Shown here: positions 51,891 to 60,721 of the stretch, in pieces | Layout of the letters: the number at the start of each line of letters is the position of its first letter | How positions within the stretch are numbered: position 1 is the stretch's first letter | Assembly (NCBI RefSeq): GCF_030269685.1 | Contig: NZ_BSTT01000002.1 | Location: forward strand, 620,001 to 684,000 | Direction: 5' to 3' | Origin: Actinomycetospora sp. NBRC 106378 | GTDB taxonomy: Bacteria > Actinomycetota > Actinomycetes > Mycobacteriales > Pseudonocardiaceae | DNA: 64,000 nucleotides | Made by a program: the position numbers and the translations under genes | The notes under the pieces: generated by a model | What the model saw: only the letters and a program-made list of their open reading frames with translations | What the model was told of the DNA's origin: nothing | Database searches by the model: none

Positions 51891-53092
51891 ACGGTCACCC
51901 CGACGGGCTCGACGCGGACCTCCTCGAACAGGGCGCCGAGGAAGGCGCGCAACTGGGCGGTCGAGCCCGGACCGACCAGCCCGGCCGCCGGGACGAGGTG
52001 GTCGGCGTAGGTCACCGTCGTCGAGATCGGCTCGTCGGGGTCGCGCTCCACCCAGCGCAGCATCAGCGGGTCGTCCCGGAAGCGCTCGTGGCCCCGCACC
52101 CGGCAGTGCGTCGAGCCCAGGGTGTGCCCGGGGAGGACGAACCAGCCGTACCGCGCCGACGGGTCGGTCGGGCGGGGCCGCGGGGGGTCGATCGGTCCGT
52201 CGACGAGCAGCTGCACGTGGGCGGGCGGCAGGCGCACACCGGTCGCGAGCTCGAAGGTGTCGACGACGTCGGCGCCGCCGAAGCGCGCGCCGAGCTCCAG
52301 GAACACCGGTCCGTCGGGCGTGACGATGCCCTCGAGGTGGAAGGGGCCGTCGCGCACCGCGAGAGCGTCCAGGCACCGGCGCGACCAGTCCTCGAGTGCC
52401 GGGTCGAGCTCGGTCTGCACCGAGCCCAGCGGCCGGCCCGTCGCGAACCCGAGGCAGGTGCCCACGTACTCGCTGGCCACCACCGCGACCAGCTCACCGG
52501 CGACGACGAGACCGTCCACGTGGACGATCGGACCCTCGACGAACTCCTCGACCTCGTACTCCCCGACGGCGACGTCGGTGCCCGCCGCGAGCGCGGTCGC
52601 AGGATCGGGGAAGCTCTCCACTCCCTCGCTCGAGGCGCCCGCCAGGGGCTTGAGCACGGTCGCGCCCTGCCAGCCCAACCCTCCGGGGCCGCGCCGCAGC
52701 GCCTCGGCGAGCGGGAGGAACCGCGGCACCCGCAGACCGGCCGCCGCCACCGCCCGCTTCATGACGACCTTGTCGCGGACGGGCAGGACCTCGGCCTCGG
52801 ACGGCCCGGGCAGCCCGAGCCGGTCGCGCAGCCGCCCGGCGGCCAGCAGGTCGTACTCCGAGAGCGCCACCACGACGTCGGGGGTGGGCAGTCCGGCGAT
52901 CGCGTCCAGCACCTCGTCGGCGGTGTCGCCCTGCCCGGGCCGCTCGAGGCGCAGGCCCCCGACCGCGGCGGCGGGCAGGGTCACGGCGCGGTCCGCGGTG
53001 TGGACGTAGGTGACGTCGTGCCGGGCGTGGTCGATGTTCTCGGCGTACCGGGCGAAGGAATCGGGAACGCGGTGCAGGACGAGGACGTGCAT
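51887..53092 (-). CDS. ATP-grasp ligase 3
   Basis: 401 aa. WQGATVLKPLAGASSEGVESFPD, YEVEEFVEGPIVHVDGLVVAGELVAVVASEYVGTCLGFA and FHLEGIVTPDGPVFLELGARFGGADVVDT show the three ATP-grasp elements. ATG at 53092 has GAGAGGCCCC upstream. It is the first gene of a three-gene operon with the MFS exporter and ATP-grasp 2. Having three different ATP-grasp ligases in the region suggests a product with several peptide or amide bonds. Confidence 0.87.
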   Translation of the reverse strand: MHVLVLHRVPDSFARYAENIDHARHDVTYVHTADRAVTLPAAAVGGLRLERPGQGDTADEVLDAIAGLPTPDVVVALSEYDLLAAGRLRDRLGLPGPSEAEVLPVRDKVVMKRAVAAAGLRVPRFLPLAEALRRGPGGLGWQGATVLKPLAGASSEGVESFPDPATALAAGTDVAVGEYEVEEFVEGPIVHVDGLVVAGELVAVVASEYVGTCLGFATGRPLGSVQTELDPALEDWSRRCLDALAVRDGPFHLEGIVTPDGPVFLELGARFGGADVVDTFELATGVRLPPAHVQLLVDGPIDPPRPRPTDPSARYGWFVLPGHTLGSTHCRVRGHERFRDDPLMLRWVERDPDEPISTTVTYADHLVPAAGLVGPGSTAQLRAFLGALFEEVRVEPVGVTV

Positions 53093-53265
53093 GGGGCCTC
53101 TCCACGTGTCGGAGTCATTCTCGTGCAGCGTGATCGTGAACTGCCGGACCGGGTCGGACACCTCCGTCGCGTGGTTCCGCAGTTCTCGTAACTCGACTTT
53201 TACACTTCGCGCTCGACTTCTCCCGGAACGCCTGGCTCGATGGAGTCGACAGCGGACACGACTTC
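53093..53265. promoter_or_regulatory. Divergent promoter spacer with AT-rich core
   Basis: 173 bp between the minus-strand ATP-grasp 3 gene and the plus-strand amidohydrolase gene. The stretch ACTCGACTTTTACACTTCGC (53191-53210) is clearly AT-richer than its surroundings, with TACACT at 53201-53206 as a candidate -10. No convincing -35 was found. Confidence 0.4.
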
Positions 53266-54264
53266 GTGAGCGAGGCTGGCTTGACCATTTCCGGTGCTCG
53301 TCGCATCATTGATTTCCATTGTCACGTGGCGTCCGGGATGTGTTTCCCGCCCTCGTTCGGTGCCGGGGTGGTGGACAACGCGCTCGCCGCCCTGCGGGCC
53401 CGCGGACTGGCCGTGCCCCGCAGCCGGGTCGAGCGCATGCACGAGGTCACGCTGGACGACCCGTGGTGCGACCGGCTCGTGGCCGAGATGGACGAGGCGG
53501 GCATCGCCGAGGCCGTCCTGCTCGTCCCCGACTTCACCTACGCGCTGCCCGACGGCACGCACACCATCTCCGAGCTCCTGGCCCACCACCGCGCCGTCCG
53601 CGACCGGCACCCCGGACGCTTCCGCGTGTTCCCCGGCGTCGACCCGCGCTGGGGGCAGGAGGGGCTCGCGCTGTTCGAGCGGGCCGTCGTCGAGTACGGC
53701 TTCGACGGGATGAAGCTCTACCCGCCGTGCGGGTACCGGCTCTCCGACCCCGGGCTCTACCCCTTCTACGAGCTCTGCGCCGAGTGGGGGTTGCCGGTGC
53801 TCTCCCACATCGGGGCCACCTCGCCCGCGCTGGAGGCCGAGCCCGCCCGCCCGATCTACGTCGACCGGGCGGCCAAGGACTTCCCGACGGTGGACTTCGT
53901 CCTCGCCCACGGCAGCGTCAACTACACCGAGGAGTGCGCCATGCTGTGCACCAGCCGGCCGAACATCCACGTCGACGTCAGCGGCTACGAGACCGGGGGC
54001 GTCGCGGGCCTGGCCCGGCTGTTCGAGCTGGGGCTGCACCACAAGGTGCTGTTCGCCACCGACTGGCCGATCTTCCGGTTGCAGGGCCGGCAGGCGAGCT
54101 TCGTCGAGCGCCTGACCACCGAGGGCGCGTTCCCGGCGACGATGACCGAGCGCGAGTTCGACCTGTTCTTCCACGGCAACGCCGAGCGCATCCTCGGGAA
54201 GAGGCGCGTGCCCGCCGCGGCGGTCCCGAGCGGAGCGCCGGAGCGTGACCGGCCGGTGGCCTGA
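53266..54264 (+). CDS. Amidohydrolase-2 family protein
   Basis: 332 aa TIM-barrel metal hydrolase or decarboxylase. IIDFHCHVASGM supplies the HxH, GMKLYPPCG a Lys region, LPVLSHIGATS the next His, VLAHGSVN another His and HKVLFATDWPIF the catalytic Asp. ACMSD-like enzymes of this family hydrolyse C-N bonds or decarboxylate aromatic acids. GTG at 53266. Alone on the plus strand between two minus-strand operons of the cluster; its substrate is unknown. Confidence 0.87.
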   Translation: MSEAGLTISGARRIIDFHCHVASGMCFPPSFGAGVVDNALAALRARGLAVPRSRVERMHEVTLDDPWCDRLVAEMDEAGIAEAVLLVPDFTYALPDGTHTISELLAHHRAVRDRHPGRFRVFPGVDPRWGQEGLALFERAVVEYGFDGMKLYPPCGYRLSDPGLYPFYELCAEWGLPVLSHIGATSPALEAEPARPIYVDRAAKDFPTVDFVLAHGSVNYTEECAMLCTSRPNIHVDVSGYETGGVAGLARLFELGLHHKVLFATDWPIFRLQGRQASFVERLTTEGAFPATMTEREFDLFFHGNAERILGKRRVPAAAVPSGAPERDRPVA

Positions 54265-54275
54265 GCCGACCATCG

Positions 54276-55922
54276 TCATCCCCCCACCCCGGCCGTGGGG
54301 GGAGCGACGGGGACCCGGTCCTCCACGATCATGGACGCGCCCTTCTCGGCGATCATGAGGGTCGCGGCGTTGCTGTTGCCCGAGACCATCGAGGGCATCA
54401 CGGAGGCGTCGACGATCCGCAGGCCGGTGAGGCCGTGGACCCGCAGCCGGTGGTCGACCACCGCGCCCGGATCGCGCCCCATGCGGCAGGTGCCCACCGG
54501 GTGGTAGGACGTGTCGCCGCACTCGCGGGCGTAGTCGGCGAGGTCCTCGTCGCTGGTCGAGGCCGGACCCGGCGTGAGCTCCTCGCCGCGGTAGGCGTCG
54601 AGGGCGGGGCGCCCGACGATCCGGCGGGCGAGCCGGGCCCCGGCGACCAGGAGCCGGAGGTCGTCCTCGTCGGAGAGGAAGGCGGGCTCGATCCGGGGCG
54701 GCTCCGCCGGGTCGGGACTCGACGCGTGGATCGAACCGCTCGAGCGGGGCCGCAGCGGGTAGACGCCGAGGGTCATGCCGGGGCGGTCGTCGAAGCGCCG
54801 GCTCGGTCCGGCCCCGTAGCTCGCGGGCGCGAAGTGGAACTGCAGGTCCGGGCGGTCCGATGCCGTGTCGGAGCGCAGGAAGGCGTAGGCGAGGGCCGTG
54901 GGCAGGCCGAGCACCCCGCTCCCGTCACGCAGGTAGCGGACCGTCTCGCCCAGCAGCCGGGTGCCCCGGGTGCGGTCGTTGAAGGTGACCCGGCGGCGGA
55001 CCCGCCACCGCAGGCGGACGGCGTAGTGGTCCCGGTAGTCGGCGCCCACACCGTCGAGCCGGTGGCGCGTCGGGATGCCCGCCGCCCGCAGGACCTCCGG
55101 GGCCCCGACGCCGGACAGCTCGAGCAGGTGGGGCGTCTGGACCGCCCCGGCGCAGAGGACGACCTCGCGGGCCGCGCGCGCCCCGTGGAGGCGCCCGCCC
55201 CGCCGGTAGCGGACCCCCGTGGCCCGGGTGCCCGACCAGTCCACCGCGACGACGTGCGCGTCGGTGACGACCGTGAGGTTCCGACGGCGACGGGCGGCCG
55301 CGAGATGGGTGTGCACCACCGCGGAGCGCCGCCCCGCCCGGGAGGTCGCCTGGTAGTACCCGATGCCCTCCTGGTCGCCCGCGTTGTAGTCGGGGTTGTG
55401 CCCGTGGCCGAGGGAGCCCGCGGCGGCGAGGAACGCGTCGCACAGCTCGTCCGGTCCGCCGGGGAGCCCGACCGGGACGGGTCCACCGACACCGCGCGTC
55501 GGGCCGGGGAGCTCCGAGTCCTCGAGGGCGCGGAAGTGGGGCAGGACGTCCGTCCACCCCCACCCGGGGTTCCCCGCCGCGGCCCAGTCGTCGTAGTCGG
55601 CGCGCTGGCCCCGGACGTAGAGCATGCCGTTGATGGCGTTCGAGCCGCCGAGCAGGCGCCCCCGGGGGATCCGCACGGAGCGGCCGCCGATGGTCGGGTC
55701 GGAGGCAGTGTCGAAGGACCAGTCGTAGCGTGGGGAGCCCATCCAGAGCACCTCCGCGGCCGGTACCGCGAGCAGCGGGTTGCGCCGTTCGGCACCGGAC
55801 TCGAGGCAGAGCACGCTGACGCCGGGGTCCTCGGACAGGCGCGCCGCGACGATGCAGCCGGCCGCGCCGCCTCCCACGACGACGTAGTCGTGCACCGCGG
55901 CATGGGCGGTCCCGGCGCTCAT
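54276..55922 (-). CDS. GMC-family FAD oxidoreductase
   Basis: 548 aa glucose-methanol-choline oxidoreductase. FAD site DYVVVGGGAAGCIVAARLSEDPG at the N-terminus, the GMC signature RGRLLGGSNAINGMLYVRGQ, and C-terminal DTSYHPVGTCRMG (active-site His) and SGNSNAATLMIAEKGA. It oxidises an alcohol to an aldehyde or ketone with release of hydride to FAD. ATG at 55922 overlaps the dioxygenase stop. Last gene of the right operon; it may oxidise a hydroxyl introduced by the neighbouring oxygenase. Confidence 0.92.
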   Translation of the reverse strand: MSAGTAHAAVHDYVVVGGGAAGCIVAARLSEDPGVSVLCLESGAERRNPLLAVPAAEVLWMGSPRYDWSFDTASDPTIGGRSVRIPRGRLLGGSNAINGMLYVRGQRADYDDWAAAGNPGWGWTDVLPHFRALEDSELPGPTRGVGGPVPVGLPGGPDELCDAFLAAAGSLGHGHNPDYNAGDQEGIGYYQATSRAGRRSAVVHTHLAAARRRRNLTVVTDAHVVAVDWSGTRATGVRYRRGGRLHGARAAREVVLCAGAVQTPHLLELSGVGAPEVLRAAGIPTRHRLDGVGADYRDHYAVRLRWRVRRRVTFNDRTRGTRLLGETVRYLRDGSGVLGLPTALAYAFLRSDTASDRPDLQFHFAPASYGAGPSRRFDDRPGMTLGVYPLRPRSSGSIHASSPDPAEPPRIEPAFLSDEDDLRLLVAGARLARRIVGRPALDAYRGEELTPGPASTSDEDLADYARECGDTSYHPVGTCRMGRDPGAVVDHRLRVHGLTGLRIVDASVMPSMVSGNSNAATLMIAEKGASMIVEDRVPVAPPTAGVGG

Positions 55923-56797
55923 GCGGCGCCCGTCGTGGCCCGCGCGGCGCCGACGACCGCGGGGACGCCGCCCGCGATCGTGGTGCGGTGCATGTGCCGG
56001 TGGTAGCGCTCGCCGTCGTACCAGGAGGCCCGGTGCATGGCACTGCGGTTGTCCCACAGCACGATGTCGCCGGCGCGCCACCGGTGCCGGTAGGTGAACA
56101 CCGGACGGACCGCGAACTCCTGCACGAAGGTGATCAGCGGGGCGCTCCGCTCGGGCGGCAGCCCCTCGATGCGCCAGGGCACGTTCCCCCCGCAGTAGAG
56201 CGCCCTGCGCCCCGACACCTCGTGCGTCCGCACCAGCGGGTGGGTGACGTCGGGCCACGAGGCGCGCTCGGCCTCGGTGACCGGCGGCCGGTCGGGATAG
56301 TTGTAGGGCCTCGACTGCACCCGCGAGATCACCACCCGGAGGTCCTCGATCGCGGACCTGGTGCGTGCGGACAGTGCCTCGTAGGCGGCGATCATGTTGG
56401 TGAAGCTGGTGTCGCCGCCCTCCGGGGGCACCTCGATCGCGTAGAGCATCGAGCCGGCCGGCGGGTCGGGCAGGTAGTGCCCGTCGCTGTGCCACACGCG
56501 GCCGCTGACCGGCGAGCCGATCAGGCGGCCGTCCCGCGCGATGTTGGAGAGCACGAGGATGTCGGGACTGGTGTCCTCGTTGAACTCGGGCCTGGTGTAG
56601 CTCACCACCTCGCCGAACCGCCGGGTGAACGCGACGTGCTGCTCCTGGGTCATCCGCTGACCGCGGAAGAGCAGGATCGTCGTGTCGATCCACGCCTGGT
56701 AGATCCGGTCGAGGTCCCGGGCGGGGATGGGCCCGGTGACGTCGACCCCCCGGACCTCGGTGCCGATGGTGTCGGTGAGCGGGACGAGGTCGAGCAT
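55919..56797 (-). CDS. TauD/clavaminate-synthase-type Fe(II)/2OG dioxygenase
   Basis: 292 aa. GRVWHSDGHY carries His103 and Asp105 of the iron triad; AMHRASWYDGERYHRHMHRTTIAG carries the distal His and the Arg for 2-oxoglutarate. The N-terminus GTEVRGVDVTGPI is typical of TauD/TfdA. ATG at 56797 is preferred to GTG at 56827 (which overlaps the upstream stop) because GAGGAGG precedes it. Unlike the halogenase homolog, it keeps the facial Asp, so hydroxylation, desaturation or ring closure is expected. Immediately downstream of the AsnB/beta-lactam-synthetase homolog, as in clavulanate and tabtoxin clusters. Confidence 0.9.
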   Translation of the reverse strand: MLDLVPLTDTIGTEVRGVDVTGPIPARDLDRIYQAWIDTTILLFRGQRMTQEQHVAFTRRFGEVVSYTRPEFNEDTSPDILVLSNIARDGRLIGSPVSGRVWHSDGHYLPDPPAGSMLYAIEVPPEGGDTSFTNMIAAYEALSARTRSAIEDLRVVISRVQSRPYNYPDRPPVTEAERASWPDVTHPLVRTHEVSGRRALYCGGNVPWRIEGLPPERSAPLITFVQEFAVRPVFTYRHRWRAGDIVLWDNRSAMHRASWYDGERYHRHMHRTTIAGGVPAVVGAARATTGAA

Positions 56798-56823
56798 CGG
56801 GTCCTCCTCGGTCGGGCGGGCGT

Positions 56824-58674
56824 TCACGCGACGGCGACGTGGTGCTCGGTGATCCAGGCGTCGGCCTCGACGAGCTGGATGAGCAGATGGGGTCCGCTCG
56901 AGCCCCCGGGGAGCTCGGACCGGAGCTGGCCGGCCTCGATCTCGTCGAGCAGGGAGCTGACCCGGGCGGTGTCGAACAGCGGCCCCAGCGGCGAGTCGCG
57001 GCTCCCGACGATGCGCCGGGCCGCCGCGATCAGCCCGCGGTCGTACTCGGGGTGGTGGACGTGCGGGTAGGCGCTCTTGCGGCGTCGCAGGCTCGACCCC
57101 GGGACGACGTCGGCCACGGCGTCCTTCAGCAACCCCTTGAGCTCGCCGGTGCCCTTCATCGACCACGGGACGTTCCACAGCAGCTCGACCAGGCGGTGGT
57201 CGCAGAAGGGGAACCGCACCTCCACGCCGTTGTGGGCGCTCATGCGTTCCTGGCGGTCCAGGATCACCGCCAGCGGGCCCGCCATCCCGAGGTACATCAC
57301 CTCGCGCATGCGGGCGGACAGCGCGTCCTCCCCGGGCAGCCGGGGCACGTCCGCGAGGAGCTGGTCGTACCGGGCCGCCTCGTCGGCCCGGGGGTCGACC
57401 ACGGCCCGGACCTCCGGCGACAGGAGATCGGCGAGCCGGGGGCCGTCGCCGAGCCAGGGGAACGTCGGCCGCTCCACCAGGCCGGGCTTGAAGTAGTAGG
57501 GGTAGCCGGCGAAGAGCTCGTCGGCCGCCTCCCCGGTGAGCACGACGCGGCGGTCCCGGGCGATCCGGGCGAAGAGCAGGTGCATCGAGGCGTCGAACTG
57601 GCCCCAGCCCGGGAGCCCGCGGGCGTCCCGGGTCGCCGGGATCGTCGTCAGCAGGTCGTCGAGGCCCGCGGTGACGCGGTGGTGGCGGAGCCCGAGCCCG
57701 GACGCCGCTGCGGCCGCGTAGGGCGCGTCGACCTCGGGGCGCAGCTCGGTGGCGGCGAAGTGCTCGGGGTCGCTGGCGAACTCGACGCAGTACGAGTCGA
57801 GGGCGGCCCCGGGGTCGGCCCGGCGCAGCGTCCCCACGGCGAGGGCGGCCACCGAGGTGGAGTCGACCCCTCCGGAGAGCATGGCGGCGTACCCCGCGGC
57901 GTCGTCGACCTGGCGGCCGACGACCTCGTCGAGGACGTCCCGGACGTCGCCGACGGTCTGCTCCCGGGTCCGCTCGTGCGGGCGGCTGCGCAGGCGCCAC
58001 CACCGGTCGCGCCGCACTCCCGCGTCGGTGACGACCACGCGTTCACCCGGCCCGACCTCGGACAGCCCCAGCAGCGGCGTCTCTCCCGGCAGCGCCAGGC
58101 GGGGCTGCAGGAGCAACGGCAGCCGCTCGGTGTCCAGGCGGGGCTCGAAGAGGGGGTTGGCGAGGATGCCGTGCGGGTCCGAGGCGCACAGCACCCCGCC
58201 GTCGTAGGGCGCGTAGTAGAGCGGGCGGACGCCGAGCCGGTCACGGACCAGGGTGAGCCGTCGGTCGCGGCCGTCCCAGACGGCGACGGCGAAGGTGCCC
58301 TCGACACGGTCGACGAAGTCCGGACCCCAGGCGAGGTACGCGCCGAGCAGCACCTCGCCGGCGGTCCGCAGGGGGCCGCCCGACCGGTCGTGGCCGGCGC
58401 CGCGGACCGCGGCGCGCAGCCCGGCGAGGTCGTCCGGCCGCCCGGTGTGGGCGAGGACGACGTGCGTCGTGCCCGTCGCCGCGACCGCGGGTCCGCGGGC
58501 GGTGCCGCCGGGGGTCGTGACGAGTTCCCGGCGCCCGAGGGCGGCCTGCGCGGAGATCCAGCAGTCCCCGCCGTCGGGACCGCGTCGGGCCGCCGTGGCC
58601 GTCATGGCGGCCACGGTCGCGGCGTGGGCGGTGAGGTCGCGCCGATGGTCGACCCAGGCGACGAGCCCGCTCAT
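56824..58674 (-). CDS. Asparagine synthetase / beta-lactam synthetase homolog lacking the glutaminase Cys
   Basis: 616 aa AsnB-fold protein. The N-terminus is MSGLVAWVD: Ser2 replaces the catalytic Cys of class II glutamine amidotransferases, so it cannot take ammonia from glutamine in the normal way. The synthetase half is intact: PPi loop LSGGVDSTS (residues 267-274), LTGEAADELFAGYPYY, GVEVRFPFCDHRLVELL and RRRKSAYPH. Loss of Cys2 is a feature of beta-lactam and carbapenam synthetases, which adenylate a carboxyl and close an amide within the same molecule. ATG at 58674 overlaps the aminotransferase stop. Ring closure is the favoured role; a lasso-cyclase-like or inactive AsnB are alternatives. 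Confidence 0.85.
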   Translation of the reverse strand: MSGLVAWVDHRRDLTAHAATVAAMTATAARRGPDGGDCWISAQAALGRRELVTTPGGTARGPAVAATGTTHVVLAHTGRPDDLAGLRAAVRGAGHDRSGGPLRTAGEVLLGAYLAWGPDFVDRVEGTFAVAVWDGRDRRLTLVRDRLGVRPLYYAPYDGGVLCASDPHGILANPLFEPRLDTERLPLLLQPRLALPGETPLLGLSEVGPGERVVVTDAGVRRDRWWRLRSRPHERTREQTVGDVRDVLDEVVGRQVDDAAGYAAMLSGGVDSTSVAALAVGTLRRADPGAALDSYCVEFASDPEHFAATELRPEVDAPYAAAAASGLGLRHHRVTAGLDDLLTTIPATRDARGLPGWGQFDASMHLLFARIARDRRVVLTGEAADELFAGYPYYFKPGLVERPTFPWLGDGPRLADLLSPEVRAVVDPRADEAARYDQLLADVPRLPGEDALSARMREVMYLGMAGPLAVILDRQERMSAHNGVEVRFPFCDHRLVELLWNVPWSMKGTGELKGLLKDAVADVVPGSSLRRRKSAYPHVHHPEYDRGLIAAARRIVGSRDSPLGPLFDTARVSSLLDEIEAGQLRSELPGGSSGPHLLIQLVEADAWITEHHVAVA

Positions 58675-59861
58675 CGTGCCCCCCGATCGGCGAGCGTCCG
58701 GACGTCACGAGCGCCGGCGACCGCCGCGCGGAGGGCGACGAGGGCCGGGCGCAGCGTGCCGGTCGGGACCGCGAGGGTCAGGCGCACGCGACCGACGCCC
58801 GGGTCGGCCCCCCGGTCGCCGGGAGCGGTCAGGTACCGCCCCGGCATCACCGTGACGGCGTGGTCGCGCCACAGCCGCCGGGCCACGTCGAGGTCGTCGG
58901 CCGTCCCGGGGAGCCGCAGCCAGAGGAAGATCCCCGCCGGTGGGCGCCGGTAGCCGGGAAGGTCCCCGAGGACCTCGTCGGCGACGTCCCAGGCCCGGGC
59001 GAGGCCCGCGCGCATCGCCGTCACGTGGACGTCGTCGGCCCACAGCGCCGCGGCCGCCGCACACACCGGGGCGGCCGAGGACACCCCGCAGGACCGGTTG
59101 TGCTCCGCGTAGCGGGCGACGGTGTCGACGTCGCCCGCGAGGAACCCGCTGCGCAGGCCGGGCGCGCCGGAGCGTTTGGACAGGGTGTGCAGGACCGCGT
59201 ACGGCCCCGGTCCGGCCTCGACCGCCGACAGGAACCCGGGGACGTCGACGGCGGCGAGGTCGACGTAGCACTCGTCGACCAGGAGCAGGGCTCCCACCTC
59301 GGCGGCGGCCGCGGCCACGGCGCGCAGGACGTCGGGGTCGTGCACCTCGCCGCCCGGGCTGCCGGGGTGGCAGACGACGACCGCCGCGAGGCCCGGGGTC
59401 GACCGGACGGTGGCGGCGAGCGAGGGCACTCCGGAGGCCGGGTAGAGCACGGCCCGGGCGCCGGCGGCCGCCGTGGCCGCGAGGTACGTGGGATAGAAGG
59501 GGTTGGGGACGAGCACCGCGGGCCGGTCGGCCCCGCGGTCCCGGGCCGCCGCGACCGCGAGGGCCAGGAGCGTCGCGCTCGCCTGCTTGGTCCCCGGGGT
59601 GGGCTCGACGGCGCACCGGGCCGCGCCCGCCCCGCCGAACCGCCGCACGAGCCAGTCCCGGTACGCCGCGACGAGCGGGCCGGTGCCGCCCAGGGGCGGG
59701 TAGCTCGTCCAGGCCGCCGGGTCGCGCACCGGGGCCAGCAGGTGGTCGGGGGTCCCGAGCCGGCACTCCCCGAGGTGCAGCGCGACGGGGACGACGTCGT
59801 CGGGGGGAGCGACGTCGGCCAGCAGCGCCCGGAGGCGCGCGAAGGCGCTCGGTGCGGTCAC
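58671..59861 (-). CDS. dapC: DapC-like PLP aminotransferase
   Basis: 396 aa fold-type I aminotransferase of the succinyldiaminopimelate type. NPFYPTYLAATAAAGA, PGSPGGEV, LLLVDECYVDLA (Asp contacting PLP N1) and LHTLSKRSGAPGLRSGFLAGD with PLP Lys229. It normally makes N-succinyl-LL-diaminopimelate from the keto form in lysine synthesis. Next to dapD and lysA homologs and with overlapping stop/start codons, it is likely a dedicated pathway copy rather than the housekeeping enzyme. Confidence 0.88.
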   Translation of the reverse strand: MTAPSAFARLRALLADVAPPDDVVPVALHLGECRLGTPDHLLAPVRDPAAWTSYPPLGGTGPLVAAYRDWLVRRFGGAGAARCAVEPTPGTKQASATLLALAVAAARDRGADRPAVLVPNPFYPTYLAATAAAGARAVLYPASGVPSLAATVRSTPGLAAVVVCHPGSPGGEVHDPDVLRAVAAAAAEVGALLLVDECYVDLAAVDVPGFLSAVEAGPGPYAVLHTLSKRSGAPGLRSGFLAGDVDTVARYAEHNRSCGVSSAAPVCAAAAALWADDVHVTAMRAGLARAWDVADEVLGDLPGYRRPPAGIFLWLRLPGTADDLDVARRLWRDHAVTVMPGRYLTAPGDRGADPGVGRVRLTLAVPTGTLRPALVALRAAVAGARDVRTLADRGAR

Positions 59862-60721
59862 CGGGGCGCCCGGAACACGTCGTCGAGGTCCAGCTTCGCC
59901 CGGGTGCCGGCGTCCGCGTACTTGACGATGACGGCGGCGTACGTCGCGAGCCCCGGGTCGACGGTGTCGAGGCGGGAGCCCGGGACCACGACCGCGTCCG
60001 GTGGCACCTCACCGCGGTGGACCTCCCCCGTGGCGCGGTCGATGATCGGGGTGGAGCGTCCGAGGTAGACCCCCATCGACAGGACGGCGCCGCGCCGCAC
60101 CCGCACCCCCTCGGCGACCTCGCTGCGGGCGCCGACGAAGACGTCGTCCTCGATCACGACCGGCTCCTCGCCGACGGGCTCGAGCACGCCGCCGATCCCG
60201 GCGCCGCCCGCGATGTGGCACCGGCGGCCCACCTGGGCGCAGGACCCGATCGTCGCCCAGGTGTCGACCATCGTCTCCGGCCCGACGTGGGCGCCGATGT
60301 TGACCATGCTCGGCATGAGGACCGCGCCCGGCCCGAGGTAGGCGCCCCGGCGCACGACGGCACCGGGGACCACCCGGATGCGGGCGCGGGCGAAGTCCTC
60401 GTCGGTCCAGTGCTCGAACTTCAGCGGGACCTTGTCGTAGCTGACGGGGCGGGCGGGGCCGCCCCGGGCGACGACGTTGGACCGCAGGTGGAAGGAGAGC
60501 AGGATCAGCTTCTTCACCCCGGTGTCGACCACCCAGTCGTCCCCGACGGGCCAGGCGGCGCGCAGCCGGCCGGCGTCGAGGTCGACGAGCCCGGCCTCCA
60601 CGACCGGCGCCAGGTCGGCCGCCTCGGCCGGGGTCAACTGGTCGCGGCGGGCGTACGCGTCGTCGAGGCGGGCGCGGTCCAGGGGAGCCCCGGGCAGGTC
60701 GGCGAGGTCGACGGGGGTCAC
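59858..60721 (-). CDS. dapD: DapD-like tetrahydrodipicolinate N-succinyltransferase
   Basis: 287 aa. VVRRGAYLGPGAVLMPSMVNIGAHVGPETMVDTWATIGSCAQVG is the left-handed beta-helix with hexapeptide repeats; LEPVGEEPVVIEDDVFVGARSEVAEGVRVRRGAVLSMGVYLGRST continues it. The family succinylates tetrahydrodipicolinate using succinyl-CoA. The start GTG at 60721 overlaps the LysA stop. TabB of tabtoxin biosynthesis is a DapD homolog (from memory), which makes diversion of the lysine pathway plausible here. Confidence 0.92.
   Translation of the reverse strand: MTPVDLADLPGAPLDRARLDDAYARRDQLTPAEAADLAPVVEAGLVDLDAGRLRAAWPVGDDWVVDTGVKKLILLSFHLRSNVVARGGPARPVSYDKVPLKFEHWTDEDFARARIRVVPGAVVRRGAYLGPGAVLMPSMVNIGAHVGPETMVDTWATIGSCAQVGRRCHIAGGAGIGGVLEPVGEEPVVIEDDVFVGARSEVAEGVRVRRGAVLSMGVYLGRSTPIIDRATGEVHRGEVPPDAVVVPGSRLDTVDPGLATYAAVIVKYADAGTRAKLDLDDVFRAPR

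Noticed and set aside
56798-56827. GTG start of the TauD-type dioxygenase overlapping the AsnB stop
   Set aside because: ATG at 56797 has a GAGGAGG ribosome-binding site and begins at the conserved N-terminus; kept only as an alternative.
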